DNA of 64,000 nt from Amoebidium appalachense (GCA_963693365.1 CAVNZM010000001.1:10292001-10356000); one strand, 5' to 3'; counted from the first letter of the stretch, positions 1 to 56,072 are shown. Numbers and translations: made by a program. Notes: generated by a model from the letters alone, not told the origin.

Positions 1-228
1 TGGTAGGGCAGGGGGGAGGGGGGGGGAGGGGAGGGGGGGGGGGGGGGGGGGGGAGGGTAAAGAATTTTCTGTTCCGAAGTTAGTACGTGATTGTTTGTTC
101 GCCTGTTTTCTTTCGTGCCCGGCCATTTTTCTAGGTTGCATCTTTGTTCTGTGGCGAGGGGGAGAGGCTGGGGATTGGAAGAATACAAACACTATACCCC
201 CCCCTCCCCCCCTACCCCCCCCCCCCCA

Positions 229-409
229 ACAGTATCTGAGTTGGGTTTCGTTAACGAGGGGAATAGGTCGAAACTCGGGTACTGTGGATGACGTGGGCCC
301 CCCTGAGGATGGGCTCTGCTTATTATGCATACTCTTTATGTATGGCTTGCATTCTGCATCGTGTTATCCGTTTGTTCTTGTGTACTTCGTACTTTTTGAC
401 GCATTCAAA
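229..409 (+). repeat. R1 dispersed repeat, copy 1
   Basis: Starts AACAGTATCTGAGTTGGG and ends GACGCATTCAAA followed by a C run; near-identical to the copies at 11834 and 15748. Lies in LIG1 intron, sense. Confidence 0.85.
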
Positions 410-1048
410 ACCCCCCCCCCCTCTCCCCTTTTGAATTTTGTGATGGTTCGAGGGTTGTCTTTCGACAGCTCCACTTCCACAAATGCAACCCGCTAATGCA
501 TCCACCCATCCTCCCCCCCACTCCCCTCCCTGCCGCCTCCCTCCTCCCTTAACAATGTCCATAATTCTGTCTTAATGGGTATCGTCTACACCACCTTGTT
601 AAACAGGCCATAATATACATCGCCACGCGGTTTGGTACACATTCACATCTTGCCTGCACACAAGAGATCATCTCACACGCACACACAGAAGCACACACAC
701 GAACACACACCGAAAAGTACACGCACACGTGCGCGCACACACACACGCACGCACACACACACGTACACACACACACGCTCGTGCCTGCATGCACAAATAC
801 ACACACGCTGTGCGCGCGCGCCAGGAGGTACACCTACATACTAACACACCTGCTGACAATTCCCCCCACCCCCCGCCTACGCCCCGCCCCTCAAATCCAC
901 CCCCCTCCCCCCCCCCCCCCCCCCCCCCCCTCCCTTCCCTCCTTCCAACCCCTCCACCCCCTTTCCCTCCCCTTACATATACACACGTATACATGCACGG
1001 TTACCTCACCCCCCACGTACTCACGCAACTGCACACCCATGCACACAC

Positions 1049-1050
<2 letters not shown>

Positions 1051-1133
<83 letters not shown>
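1051..1133. repeat. (CA)n array abutting a LIG1 acceptor
   Basis: About 80 bp ending ..CACAAG at the exon. Confidence 0.95.
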
Positions 1134-1134
1134 G

Positions 1135-3548
<2,414 letters not shown>

Positions 3549-4690
3549 CGCCTTTTGTGTTTTTTAAAGTGTAAACGAAAATCAGGAAGGTACTATGGGG
3601 TGGTCATAAACGTATCTGGACATGTCAAAGCAGCAAAAGCAGTGCATGAATGCTCATATTATTAGTGTTTTTTTTTTGTTTTTTTTTTCCTCTCTCTCTC
3701 TCTCTCTTTTTTTTAAAAAAAAAAAAAATAAAGGGGGGGGGGGGGGGGGGGTGATTTACATGAGGACTCGGATAGTGGCATCAGGCGGGGCTAAGAATGG
3801 ATATATTGTACAGTTGATTCACATAGACATAAAGAATCATAGTCACTGATATAGCTTCACCGGATATCCAGCGAGATATATCAAAAAAGAAAATTCTACC
3901 GTAGGACTGCTGAAGAGAAAAATTTTAAGCGGCATGTATGAGCTCACCTACGGTGGTCAACAATTGCTAAGTTGTTAGCCATGTAACAGTATGTGAAATT
4001 TGAATGTGATTGATTGACACCAGAACAGCCTGGTGCTTCTTCAGCAAAGAAGTTTTCTCATGGAAACGGATTTGGATGTCCATTTCAATGGCGACACACT
4101 CATTTACGGCAGAAATTTGTGGATAAAAACAAGTAATAGAACGTATTGTGTAATGTTTCTCCTTCTCTTCTGGCATGTAGGACCACTTGCATTAATAGCA
4201 AAAGTATCCTCTTTATTCATTTGCTTACCTAAAGGCCGAATGTTTTTTGTCTCCTCTCTTGTGCCCTCTTCCTGGAGCTGCAAGTGTGCGCAAACCAATT
4301 GAATTTAACCATCACAGCCTACGGTACTTATTATCGTGCCTGTGTGTGGCAGATCTAGAGGCTTTAATAATAATGTGATAGACAAGAGAACGTGATTTCC
4401 GAGGTGTGCACGGTACACATACGTGCCCGGAGTACTCAGGGACCGTTCGATTTCTTTCTTGTTATTTTGTGTGTGTCTGTGGCCAATGCCTAAAATGCAG
4501 GGGCCCGGCAGTGCCACTCTTGATAGTGTGATGCAGCACACAGCTGGCCCAGGTGTGCATTTGCATATATATCCCCCCCCCCCCTCCCCTCCCCCCCCCC
4601 CCCCCTTCCACCTCCCTCCCCGGTCCCCGCACCTTCCCCCCCCCCCCCCCTCCCCCCCCCCCCCCCCCACCTCCCTCCCCGGTCTCCCCC

Positions 4691-4742
<52 letters not shown>

Positions 4743-4929
4743 GCTCTAGATCTCCCCCGTCCCACTCCTTCCGTCCAGATGTTGAAAGCTCTAAGCCTTC
4801 TTTCACGACGGTCTAGCAGCTCGGGTTGGTTGGAGGGCTCAATATATACCCGGCCGGGGCGGATTTTGGGTGGTCGTGATCACCGTGGAGATGGTGGTGG
4901 TGGTAGTGGTGGGGGGGGGGGGGGGGGGG

Positions 4930-4987
<58 letters not shown>

Positions 4988-5841
4988 CTGTATATGTCAT
5001 GTGGCACGGTCTGGTCTGTGTGTGTATTTGTACACGTGTGTGTGTGTGTGATATTGTGTGTACACTATTACGTAACGTGTGTACATGTGTACGTGTGTGT
5101 CGCGAATGTGCTTGTGCGTGTGTGTGGGTACCGGTGGGTGTGCGCGCGCGTCTGTGTGTGTGCGTATGTGTGTGTGTGCGTAGGAACCAAACATCAACCC
5201 TGGCCACAGTTACGTACTGTTATCAGTATACCCTGGGGGAGAGGTCCGGGGGGTCCCGGAGGGGGGGAAGGAAGGGGGGGCCGGGGGGGGGGGGAGGGGG
5301 GGGGGGGGGGGGGAGGGGGAGGTGTGGGGAGGGGGTAGATAAAGTACAATATCAATAACGAACCCTACTACTACAGCCGGGAAACTAATTCTATAGCTAG
5401 ACCCTATCCCTGATTAACCTGTTAGTGACTCCTGTATGACTCTATGGGGCATGCACGTGATGCCCACATATGGGCCATGTGCCGTGCGTTTTACGTGAGT
5501 GCCGACAGCTGCCGGTCGGATCCGGACCTTCCAGGTCCAGGAGTCCCCCTTGACTGCAAATGGCGCGAAAGAGAGCCAATCGGATTTTGACAATGGCCCA
5601 CGCCCAACCAACATTTTTTTATTATAAACATATTTAGGCAAAAAACACCATAGATCAAATAATCCACGTGATCACACTCTCGCACAGAGATCGATTTGAT
5701 AGGCTCACTCAGTTGAGTCAGTGAGTCAGAGGTGTTTCGTATGAAAGAATTTTCCCTCTCTCCTTTTTGTTTTCTTTCGTTCTCCCTCTCTCTCTCCCTC
5801 TCCACACAAACTTCTAGGATCGATAGTGCACTTGCGCAAGG
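3549..5841. other. LIG1-CARM1 intergenic region
   Basis: No coding similarity was seen. It contains an AATAAA-like hexamer at 3727-3732 about 180 bp after the LIG1 stop (possible poly(A) signal), T/CT-rich and A-rich runs at 3668-3730, a 49-base C run (4692-4740), a near-pure G block (4911-4984) and GT-rich sequence (5017-5180). A CCAAT motif lies near 5576-5580. A pyrimidine tract (5751-5802) runs into CTTCTAG at 5811-5817, an acceptor-like site 24 bp before the CARM1 ATG. Confidence 0.6.
4692..4740. repeat. Poly-C run, 49 bases
   Basis: Uninterrupted C; a G block of similar scale follows about 170 bp downstream (4911-4984), so the two could pair. Confidence 0.95.
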
Positions 5842-17878
<12,037 letters not shown>

Positions 17879-19143
17879 CCTGTTGATGTTGAAATGATAA
17901 CCATAATGGTTGACAAGTGGTTTGCCTGTTGTATGTCTGTTGAAAATCCATTCCACAAAGATGCTGTTTGAATTAGGTACGTGATAGTTTGAAAACGTTT
18001 GGCCTTACCAACTTGATTCGAGGAGGGAAAATGCATACAAAATATTCAAATGAGTCCTTGTACATGTGCATGGTTGGCTATGCCTTCAATGAACCAGAGA
18101 TTTTTGGAGAATATTTTGGAGAGATTTTTGGAGACAATGACCATGGGAGGTAGCGTTTAGGCAGGTACCGAGCACTTGGCTGTGATTTGTTTAATATTCC
18201 TTTTTTTCCCCCGCTGGAAATGTAGATTGCGGCGCTTGGACGTGGGCAGGCATACGTATTAATTATAATTACTTCGCGGTTTACAGTCCGATTAGGAAAG
18301 CTGAACAAACAAAAGTATAGGCATTGTTATCTGTATTTAAAAATCAGGGAACCCTCAATTACTCCTGACATCGATTAATACAAAGAAAACCTCTGAAGGT
18401 TTGTTTTGTTGATATGCCAACTGCGCACGTTTTCGTACAGGGGTACCCGAATATCATCCCCCCTCCCCCCCCCCCCCCCCCTTTCCCCTTGGATGCCTTT
18501 TGAGTCTTTTCTTTTTTCTTTGAAGGAGAAAAATAGAAACGAAAAAAGGAAAAACTCAAAACACATCCAAGTTAGGGGAAGGCCGCTAGGGCGGGAGGGC
18601 CCCCGGGGGCGGGGGGGGCCCGGGGGGCAATGCTTATGTAGGCCGGGTGGCTGCGCTAATGCATATGTGACACCCTTGCGATGCCGGGGTACACCACTGG
18701 CCAGATCGGTGCGGACATGTCAGGGTATGCTGTGTGTACAATTCAAATCTCGCGAAAGTGTATACGTGCCGGCCGCTGAGCAGCCAGATTTGCACAGTTG
18801 GGTTTGAAAGGTGTTCTTCAGGTTCTATCATATTCCTATTTTTTTTTTTAATAATTATAAATCTATATTTACTTTTTTTTTGCCGCGGGCATCAAACATA
18901 TGCCTACTTTCTTGTTCTTTTCTCACTGTTTGCAAATTTTGAGTGCAAAATTTTTAAATTTATTTCTGTTTTTCATGATATGATTGATGATTGGTTTCGG
19001 TGGTTTAGGCACAGACGCATACCACTCTCGCATACACACTGTATGCGCACACGTTCGTACACGCACAACTGCACACACGCGTGCGCAGACACACACATAT
19101 GTTGCCTGGGGGGAGGGGGCGGGATGCCAGGGGGGCCGGGGGG

Positions 19144-19146
<3 letters not shown>

Positions 19147-19196
<50 letters not shown>
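19147..19196. repeat. Poly-G run, about 50 bases
   Basis: Uninterrupted G in the CARM1-DHX16 intergenic region. Confidence 0.95.
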
Positions 19197-19197
<1 letters not shown>

Positions 19198-19442
19198 AGG
19201 GAAGAATTCAGCCGTGTAAGTTGAGAATGGATTCGACTATAGTGAACGGTATTACTAATGTCGTCTGCACTTATGGTATAATAGTGAGGCGTATCAGTGT
19301 TGACAGTATTTGTAGCAACACGACGTCGTATATTCAATCCGGAGGAAAAACGATTATGTAGACAGAGAAGACTTAGTGAGCACTATACCGTTTGAGGTAC
19401 GTGTGGGTGCAAGAAAATGGCTACCCCGGATTCAAAAAAAAA

Positions 19443-19445
<3 letters not shown>

Positions 19446-19521
<76 letters not shown>

Positions 19522-19534
19522 AAAAAAAAAAAAA
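19446..19534. repeat. Poly-C (66) followed by poly-A (about 24)
   Basis: The longest homopolymer in the window. Confidence 0.95.
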
Positions 19535-20153
19535 GAAAAAAAAGTAGGACTGGGTGGACGGGCCGCAAGATTTGAGAGCGGAGAATGTGCTCGAGCTCCG
19601 TGCAAGAAAACGGGAAAACATTGCCAAGACGCAGAGAGGCCAATCCAATGTATTACTTGTCATGCGTGAACGGTATACATTTTTTTCATACCGTTTCTTA
19701 CACCAGCAACAATACTACACATCACTGGTTAAAACTGGCACACTGCTGAACCATCATACCAACACACACATGCACGTTGTTTTTAAACTTAACTGTATTA
19801 GGTAGTCGGTTGTTTCTAGAATCTATTCGTGGTGTGGTTGCTGTTCGTTGCATATACATGAACAACGTGCCTGAACTGCCAGCATGTCACATACATATAC
19901 ATGCATACAAACTCTTCATTCGCAGATCTATTAATTAAGAAATAGGTCCAATACAACTTCATACAGAGCAGCAAATATCGCACAGGAGATCACGTACATA
20001 CATAGCTTTAACCAGGAGCCTTACGTGTTGCAAGCGTCTATGTACTCCTCCCTTCAAAGAAGAGATATATATATATGGGGGGGGGGGGGGGGGGGGGAGG
20101 GGGGGAGGCAAGAAACGAGAGAAGAGGGAGAGAACGAGAGGCCGAGAGGGTGT

Positions 20154-20184
<31 letters not shown>

Positions 20185-20379
20185 GGGGGGGGAGGTAAAG
20201 GGGGAGAAGGGGGAGGGGGGGGAGCGAAGGAGACTCAGGGGGAGAGAGAGAGAGACAATAAGTGTGTATTTATCCAGGGATGAAATGCTGTTAATCCATA
20301 CAAAAACTTGAGAGGATGAATAAACAAACCAATAATAAACAAATTAAGAAATCAATAAACAAACAACCAAATAAATCCA

Positions 20380-48832
<28,453 letters not shown>

Positions 48833-49098
48833 TTTTTCCAACTTTAGGTATATCAGTCGAAGCACCTGCTAGCTAACAAACATCGGTTGAATCGATTGTA
48901 TTGTGTGTGGGTAATCGCCAATTCTTGGCCCTAGAGTAAGGTAAGTAATAGTTAGCGCATTGCTAGTGTAACTTTCCTCTGCGCTTTACAGTGTTCTGTT
49001 GCATTCGTGGGTACATCCACCAACATTGACAACTTTCGCTGCCCCTTCTTCGGTCGTTCTACTTCTCAGCTGACTGGATACTGAAAGTCGCCGCGCGA

Positions 49099-49118
49099 TG
49101 ACGTAATCGCATGATTGG
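49099..49118 (-). promoter_or_regulatory. Candidate DHX16 promoter motifs (CRE-like and inverted CCAAT)
   Basis: TGACGTAA (49099-49106) and ATTGG (49114-49118, i.e. CCAAT on the minus strand) lie about 270-285 bp upstream of the DHX16 ATG, in a compact non-repetitive stretch. The assignment rests on motif match and position only. Confidence 0.3.
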
Positions 49119-50026
49119 CGCGAGGGTGCATGACACGAACGAGGATCGAGGAACCCAGGGAGTTCTTTCTACTCATGCGCATGCAGCATGAGTGCGGACA
49201 CGTTATAAAAGACGACAGGCGGGACCTGTTAGGTCAGTGGTGGTGTGCTGGTGGTGGTTATGGTAGTGGTGTGCACCTCGGTGTGTGTTTCCTCATGTGT
49301 GTTTGTGTGTGGGGGAGTTGTCCACCTCCCCCCCCTCTCTTTCTCCCTCTCCCTCTCCCCCTCCCCTCCCCTCCCCCCCCTTCCCCCACCCCTTCCCTCC
49401 CTCCCTCCCCCCCCCCCCCCCCCCCCCCCGCATGGCATTTTTTGGGGGGATACAACTGTGTTCGAGCCCCCCCCTCCTTCCCCCCTCCTCCCTCCCCCCC
49501 CCACCTATCTATCGTCGTGTGTGTGTGCAACAGGCCGCTAGCTAGAAGAGGTTTTCGTGGGTTCAGGCTGATATGATAACACGTGCCAACAAGGTACTGT
49601 AGAGCACTCGCCTATGCACCATCTTTGTGAGACTAAATGTGTCGGTGTGTACGACGTTGTAATGAATTTTGTGTTCATGTGAATGTCGTTTACGTGTGTC
49701 ACGGTGTGTGTGACAGTCATGATAACGGAGTGTGTGCGTGAGTTGGGTGGTGTGGTCGTGTGGTGTTGGGTGTCTGTGTGTGTGTGTACATGTGTGCCTG
49801 CACACGCATGCATGCAGTGCCACGTGTACAGTGCGCCAGAGTCTTACACTGTCCGTTCGAATTCAACCTCACAAGCAAATGCCAAAAACAAAAACAACCG
49901 ATTCAATAGTTCTGAATAAAACTAACACAAACCATAATGTCCGCTTGAACAACAAGATCTGAGGCTTCTCATTTTTCTCATACTTCAAACACTGTTTGAA
50001 AGGGAGGGAAAGGGGGGGGGGGGAAA

Positions 50027-50063
<37 letters not shown>

Positions 50064-50348
50064 GCGATTCATCGCATTGCCTTGCCATGCGAACATTCAT
50101 CACGGTATGTAATTTTTGGTGCTGCCAGCACATCTAGTCGGAATGCATATGAAAACGTACATGTATACGTACCGCATGCATACACATTCGGCCGGCTCAC
50201 GCTTTGGCAAGTGTACAATCGGCAAAGCACGTGGTACCTAACCGTTTTATACTGCTGTGCCACTTGTATATCAATATCAGCACATGATTATCCCGAAACC
50301 TTCCCCCTTTCCCCCTCCCTCCCCCTCCCCCCCCCTCCCCCCCCCCTC

Positions 50349-50379
<31 letters not shown>

Positions 50380-50598
50380 AAAAAAATAATAATAAAAACC
50401 GGCATACACACATGCACACACCACAAGGTCCGACACCCCCCAGAAAAAACGCTTGGGCCGTGTGTGTGCGTAACTGTGTGATCAGGTGTATTCTTGACAG
50501 TGTTACAAAAACCGTTTACGGACGTATATACCGTGGATGTAATCGATATGATAAGTTTTATAAGGGGACGGGAAGGGGGGGGGGGGGGGGGGGTTCAC

Positions 50599-50647
<49 letters not shown>

Positions 50648-51341
50648 CTTTGTCAAATACGTCTTTTTCGAATGTGGGGGGTAGGGGGGGGGAGGGGGGG
50701 GGGGGGGGAGAGGGGGGTGGGAGCGGGAGGGAGGGGTTGCCCGGGGGGTGGTGGTGGTAATGTGTGTTTGCGTTTTTTTTTTGGGGGGGGGGGAGGGGGG
50801 AGGGGGGGGGGAGGAGGGGGAGGGAGGGCTTGTGGAACCATCACCGTTTGTTTTCACAAGCCTTCACACGCAGAGTCACATATTCAAAAAGCCGCTTTTT
50901 CAGTGCATGTAATTTTTGATCTAACAGTTCTTTTACTCACAGTGTGGCTGAATGTGTTTCTGCTGCGTAAAACATTTGAACAGAACAAAAAGTTAGAAGC
51001 TAATTTCGATCATTATTACAGTCACCGTTACACTTTCCCCCCGCTCATACGTATACAAATTAACTGACTGAAAATACTAACAAGCTAAAAATCAAAAAGA
51101 GGAAAGATAAAAGAACATAAAAGAAATCGAGATACGTATCAAACAAAATAGGCCCGAAAATGAATCAACGACAGCCCCCCCCCCCCCCCCCCCCCCCCCC
51201 AAAAAAAAATAAAATAAAATAAAAAAATAAAAAAATCAGAAATGATATGATTAACATGCACCCAGGGACCCCCTCCCCCCTCCTTCCCCCTCCTCCCCCC
51301 CCCCCCTCCCCCTCCCTCCCCTTCCACCCCCTCCCCCCTCC

Positions 51342-51372
<31 letters not shown>

Positions 51373-51674
51373 ACCGAACACACTCTCCACCTGAGCCCTT
51401 TTTCGACCAAAGCTAAAATCACCCTACCCCAGCCAACCACCCACCCATGCCACCGCCATCGTCTCCCGGACCCCCCTACATAGGCCCTAGAAATTCTCAG
51501 TTCAGTTTTCCACCGTTAGCCAACTACTGCACCAAGTCCACCCCTTTACTTTTGAACATGCATACGTGTTGCTGGTACAATGGATCTATTACGTGAAATA
51601 AAGCTATCCCACTTCCATTGCAGAGAATGTATATATCTCTATTTGTTGCACTAATCAACACCCACACACTACCA

Positions 51675-51814
51675 TTAAAGGGGGCTTCCTTTTTGGGACC
51701 CGGGTCGAGTCAGACCCGAAAGAGATTTGCGCTATATAATTTGTGTAAATTGCATCAAATAGCATATTCGCTCGACCCGAAAGGGCCAAAATTGGCTAAA
51801 AGAACCCCCTTTAA
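51675..51814. mobile_element. MITE-like element with TTAA flanks and inverted termini (140 bp)
   Basis: It begins TTAAAGGGGGCTTC and ends GAACCCCCTTTAA, so the first and last roughly 14 bases are near-perfect inverted repeats with TTAA at both edges. Internal direct repeats around GACCCGGGTCGAG and CTCGACCCGAAAGGG are visible. TTAA targets are typical of piggyBac-type elements; no transposase is present. It starts 16 bp past the PIP kinase stop, so it lies in the likely 3'UTR. Confidence 0.65.
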
Positions 51815-51829
51815 CTCCAGCAATGGGGT

Positions 51830-51925
51830 TTATGTGCTTGAAGATGGGGCAGGTTCAGGCTCCACAAACGGAGTACGCTGCGGTGGCCCCTGTCGTGTGC
51901 TTGCTGCTCCGTCTGGAGGTGCGAG
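51830..51925 (-). CDS. PIP kinase last exon m (stop at 51832-51830)
   Basis: Acceptor CACACACAG. Encodes [20 protein letters not shown], then [15 protein letters not shown], a Pro/Ser-rich tail. A second AG 13 bp downstream would change the frame and is rejected. Confidence 0.7.
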   Translation of the reverse strand, partial: LAPPDGAASTRQGPPQRTPFVEPEPAPSSST

Positions 51926-51996
51926 CTGTGTGTGTGCCTGCTCGTGTACATGTGTGATGTGTGTGTGGGGGGGGGGGGGGGGGGGGGGGGGAGGGG

Positions 51997-52067
<71 letters not shown>

Positions 52068-52998
52068 CGTCCGTACATGTGAATTGTGCGTGATTGTGTG
52101 CGGCGCGTGGTGGTAGTGGTGAAGGGGGGAGGGGGAGGGAGGGGAGGGGGGAGTGATGTATGCGTTAGAGCGTTGGAAATATGGAGGGGGAGGGGGTGGG
52201 GAGGGGAGGGGAGGGGGGGGGGGGGGGGGGGGATGTATTGGTTAGAAGTGAAGTGACAGCACAAGAGCAAACCCGAACAGTATGTTAGAAGATCAGAAAA
52301 CAAAAACAAAAAAGACCTAAAACAACACCCTGATCCCTATCATCTCACAACACTGACACCATGCGTTGAATATGAGCCATTCCGTTATTACAAACCCTAC
52401 CCCCTCCCCCCCCAAAAAAAAGAAAACCCCCAATGAATATAAAACACCCACATCAACACTGGCACTCTATAACCCCCCCTCCCCCCCCTTCTTCCCCCGA
52501 CAAGGTGTTACCCACCAACCAACACGCCCACACACTAGCCATAAAAGGCTATTTATTTCCTACCTGGCCAATCCTAGCCACATTGCCCATGGACCCCATT
52601 GCGGTCATCATCAGGGTCTCATTCAGTGACTCCTCCTCATCACTTTCAGCCCCCCCAACCGCAAATTTCGAGAGCTCGTTGCTGCTGGCCGTGCGTTCCA
52701 GCCCCTGTGATACGTGCAAACGACACCTTAAACAACATTTTTCGGTGGGATACATGGGAACTGGGACCAGTCCCTCCCATCCCCCAGTTTCATTTGCCTA
52801 TCTTCCCAGCATCACATACTATTCCTCCTAATTGGGTCCGCACAACTCCCTCCTCCCCCCCCCCTCCCCCCCTCCCCTGCCCCAGAAAAGAGGGGGGAAG
52901 ACCACCATCTTCATCACAACCACCATCATAAACTCACACTCACATGCACATGTGCGTGCACCTGCACGTGCGCAGGCGCTAGCACACACGCGCACACA

Positions 52999-53031
<33 letters not shown>

Positions 53032-53258
53032 ACACACACACACACAAACACACACAAACACACACACACACAGACCTGTTTACTTAAAAACACGATGCGT
53101 GCACACGCCTGCACTCTCACAAGCCACTTGCGGGCACACCTACCCACCCACCCACCACCCACCCCCATCCCAACCCCCTCACCCCCACCCCCATCCACCC
53201 CTCCACACACACACACCCATACCCCCCCCCCCCCCCCCCCTTCCCCCCACATGCACAC

Positions 53259-53336
<78 letters not shown>

Positions 53337-54173
53337 TCTCCCCCCGTGCCTGCAGCAAGCGGTCCAGGCATGCCTCCAGCATGTGCATCCGTCCCTCCAA
53401 CCGCAGCACCTTGCTCTCGAGCATCTCCGCCTGGCCAATGAGAACTCGACTTTAGTTTTTATCAATACACACATAAATATATTTAGTAATTTTTATCCCC
53501 ACACATATTTATATCTAGGTAGTGGGCAGTTTTCGATGCAGCACCTTGCTCTTAAGCATCTCCGCCTGGCCAATGAGAACTCGACTTCGGTTTTTATCCA
53601 TACACACATAAATATATCTAGGTAGTGAGCAGTTTTAAATGCATACTGACAAGCAATCTACGATGAGAGGAGTTAGCGCGGGGCGGGGAGGGGGGAGGGG
53701 GAGAAAAGGAGGGGGGGGGGGGGGGGGAGAGGGAGGGAGGGGGGGAGAGGGAGGGGGGGGGGGGGGGGATGTATGCATAAGAGGAAGAGGGTTGGAAACA
53801 TCGAGGAGACACCAAAATCCAAAACATAGAACGTCACAAATTAAAAACGCCCGGAGGGGGGGGGGGGGGGGAGGGGGAGGGGGGAGGGGGAAAGGGGCAG
53901 ACTTTTAGAGACTACTATCAACAACGTCGGCGCTTTGTCCTTTTCTGCTTTCAATGCAAGGGCATTCACTCCCACTGACACACGAACTGCGTGCAATGAG
54001 AGACGCGTACTCATGCAAGCACACACACACACACACGAGCACGGAAACATCTGATCCCTCTCGCACGTGCACACCCACACACACACGGGCAGACGAAGGC
54101 TCAGTTACACAGAAAAGTCCCGCCCCCCGTTCCCCCCCCCCTCCCCCCCCCCCCCCCCCCCCCCCCAAACACA

Positions 54174-54255
<82 letters not shown>

Positions 54256-54664
54256 GTGCCGCTTACATTGATAAAACACAAGGACACACCCACACACCTT
54301 TTTCTGCAGAAGAATTGTGTCTGCCGATGATGGCCCAACCCCCTCACTAGTGACTGACCGGGGACGGCCTGCAAAACACCACCGAACAATCAGTAAAAAC
54401 CTTAAAACCCTGTGCTCACGAAACCAACCAAATATATTGTGTGCCTCAGCCGCCCCCTCCTCCCCCCCCCCCCCCCCCCCCCTCCTCTCCCCACCCACCC
54501 ACACCTCTTGTTTCCCCCCCCCCCCCCCCCAACCACCACCACCACCACCACCACCGGCCCTCTCCCTCTTCTCCCACACCACACCTACCGACCAACAGTA
54601 AGCACAAACCCACACACCAACATTCTACGATACTATCCAAACAACCACATGTGGACTGTGGTGT

Positions 54665-54697
<33 letters not shown>

Positions 54698-54735
54698 ACA
54701 ACCATCCCCCCCACCACTCATCCCCTCTCCCCCCC

Positions 54736-54770
<35 letters not shown>

Positions 54771-56015
54771 ACCACCACACACACACACGCACACCCAAAA
54801 AACCTGGGACGGGGTCTACTAACAGGGGGCAAGGGGTGAGAGAGGGAGAGTGGGGATAACGAGGAGACAGAACATGTGGGCTTTTTGGGTTCTTTTTTTG
54901 GGAATTCTCGTACCAAGCCCACCTTTACTAAGGCTTGGTGTGAGGGGGTTGGGCGAGTCCTCGAATATTTCAAACAGATACTTTTTGATGCGCTCGGCAT
55001 AGGACGTGGCATCAATCGTTGAGAGCTGTGGTGAGGGCGGGAGAGGGTCCGGGTGGGTGGGGTGGGGTGGGGGGGGGGGGGGGGGGGGAGGGGGTAGGGG
55101 GGGAAGGGGGGGGGGGGAGGGGGTAGGGAGGGGAAAGGGGGGAGGGGGGGGGGGGGGGGAGGAGGGAGGGAGGAAGGGGAGAGTTAGATGCCGGATACAG
55201 TCCAAAGTGCAAATTTACAAATTTGCAAATTTTCGTGAAATGTATATACGTAGGGTCCGCCCACCGCGAAGAAGGGGTCGAAGAGAAGGTGACGGTGGGA
55301 GGTAGGAAGGCGGGGGAGGGGAGGGGACGAGGAGAGGGGGGGGGGGGGGGGGAAGAGCATGTGTCACACCAGCAACTCCCTGTTCACTCTCCTCAAATCC
55401 ATCTACGTATCTGTCCTTCCCAAAGGTTAACAATCTCCCCCCCCCCTCCCCCCCCCCCCCCCACTCTCTCCCTCTCCCCCTGCCTTACCTTTCTACCATA
55501 CGATTCTATACACCCTGCCCTCACTTCTTTATCGGCCAAACACCAATAACATCAGACCATATCAACCCCCCTTCCCTCCCCCCTCCCCCCCCCCCCCCCC
55601 CTGCAGGGCGCACATTATCCCTCCCCCTTCCCACCCCTATTCCCCACGTTTCCCGGCTCTCCAACCCCTCCCCCCCCCCCCCCCCCCTCCCCTCCCCTCC
55701 CCCCGCCCCATCCCTCATCCTCACTTTCCCACATCCCCTCACCGTGTCCGGGTTCCACAGGGCCGTCTTAAACATGTGAGCAGTCTTCTTCTTGAGGCCG
55801 TATGACGTCAGACAGTCGATGAACCCAACATGGTACAGCTGCACGAATGTCACATATCCATCAGTCACTGATCCCCCTCCCCCCCCTCCCCCCCCCCCCC
55901 CTCCTCCCCACCCTCCCCCCTTCCCCCCCGCACCACCGACCTACCGGACAAGCACCGTCATCACAAAAAACCACACACAGACACAACCAGATACCCACCC
56001 CCCCCCCCCCCCCCC

Positions 56016-56072
<57 letters not shown>

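Larger units (their letters stand above)
1..1134. other. LIG1 intronic sequence at the left window edge
   Basis: No ligase exon could be recognised here. The stretch holds G-runs (11-60), an R1 repeat copy (229-409), C-runs, a degenerate CA/CG-rich tract (660-850) and a long (CA)n array running into the exon acceptor. It is inferred to be intron of LIG1. Confidence 0.6.
17879..20379. other. CARM1-DHX16 convergent intergenic region
   Basis: It lies between the 3' ends of two convergent genes, so both 3'UTRs should fall here. I see no coding similarity. It holds an AT-rich stretch (18840-19010), G/C-rich (18590-18640), a G run of about 50 (19147-19196), a 66-base C run followed by A24 (19446-19534), and G/GA-rich tracts (20077-20250). 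Confidence 0.6.
48833..51829. other. PIP kinase-DHX16 intergenic region
   Basis: It lies between the PIP kinase 3' end and the DHX16 start, both on the minus strand. No further gene was recognised. It holds the non-repetitive DHX16 upstream stretch (48833-49320), C/T-rich (49320-49510), a G run (50038-50060), C and A runs (50340-50398), (GT)n (50600-50642), G-rich (50680-50830), an AT-rich stretch (50880-51170), C blocks (51175-51362) and a MITE-like element (51675-51814). Confidence 0.6.

Noticed and set aside
4033-4302. 89-codon open frame between LIG1 and CARM1
   Set aside because: No recognisable motif, an overlapping minus-strand frame of similar length, and no splice context; most likely chance.
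51897-51914. Alternative acceptor (CCTCCAG) for the last PIP kinase exon
   Set aside because: It gives a frame lacking the Pro/Ser-rich tail and does not match the incoming phase with a sensible protein; the CACACACAG site 13 bases earlier in the transcript does.
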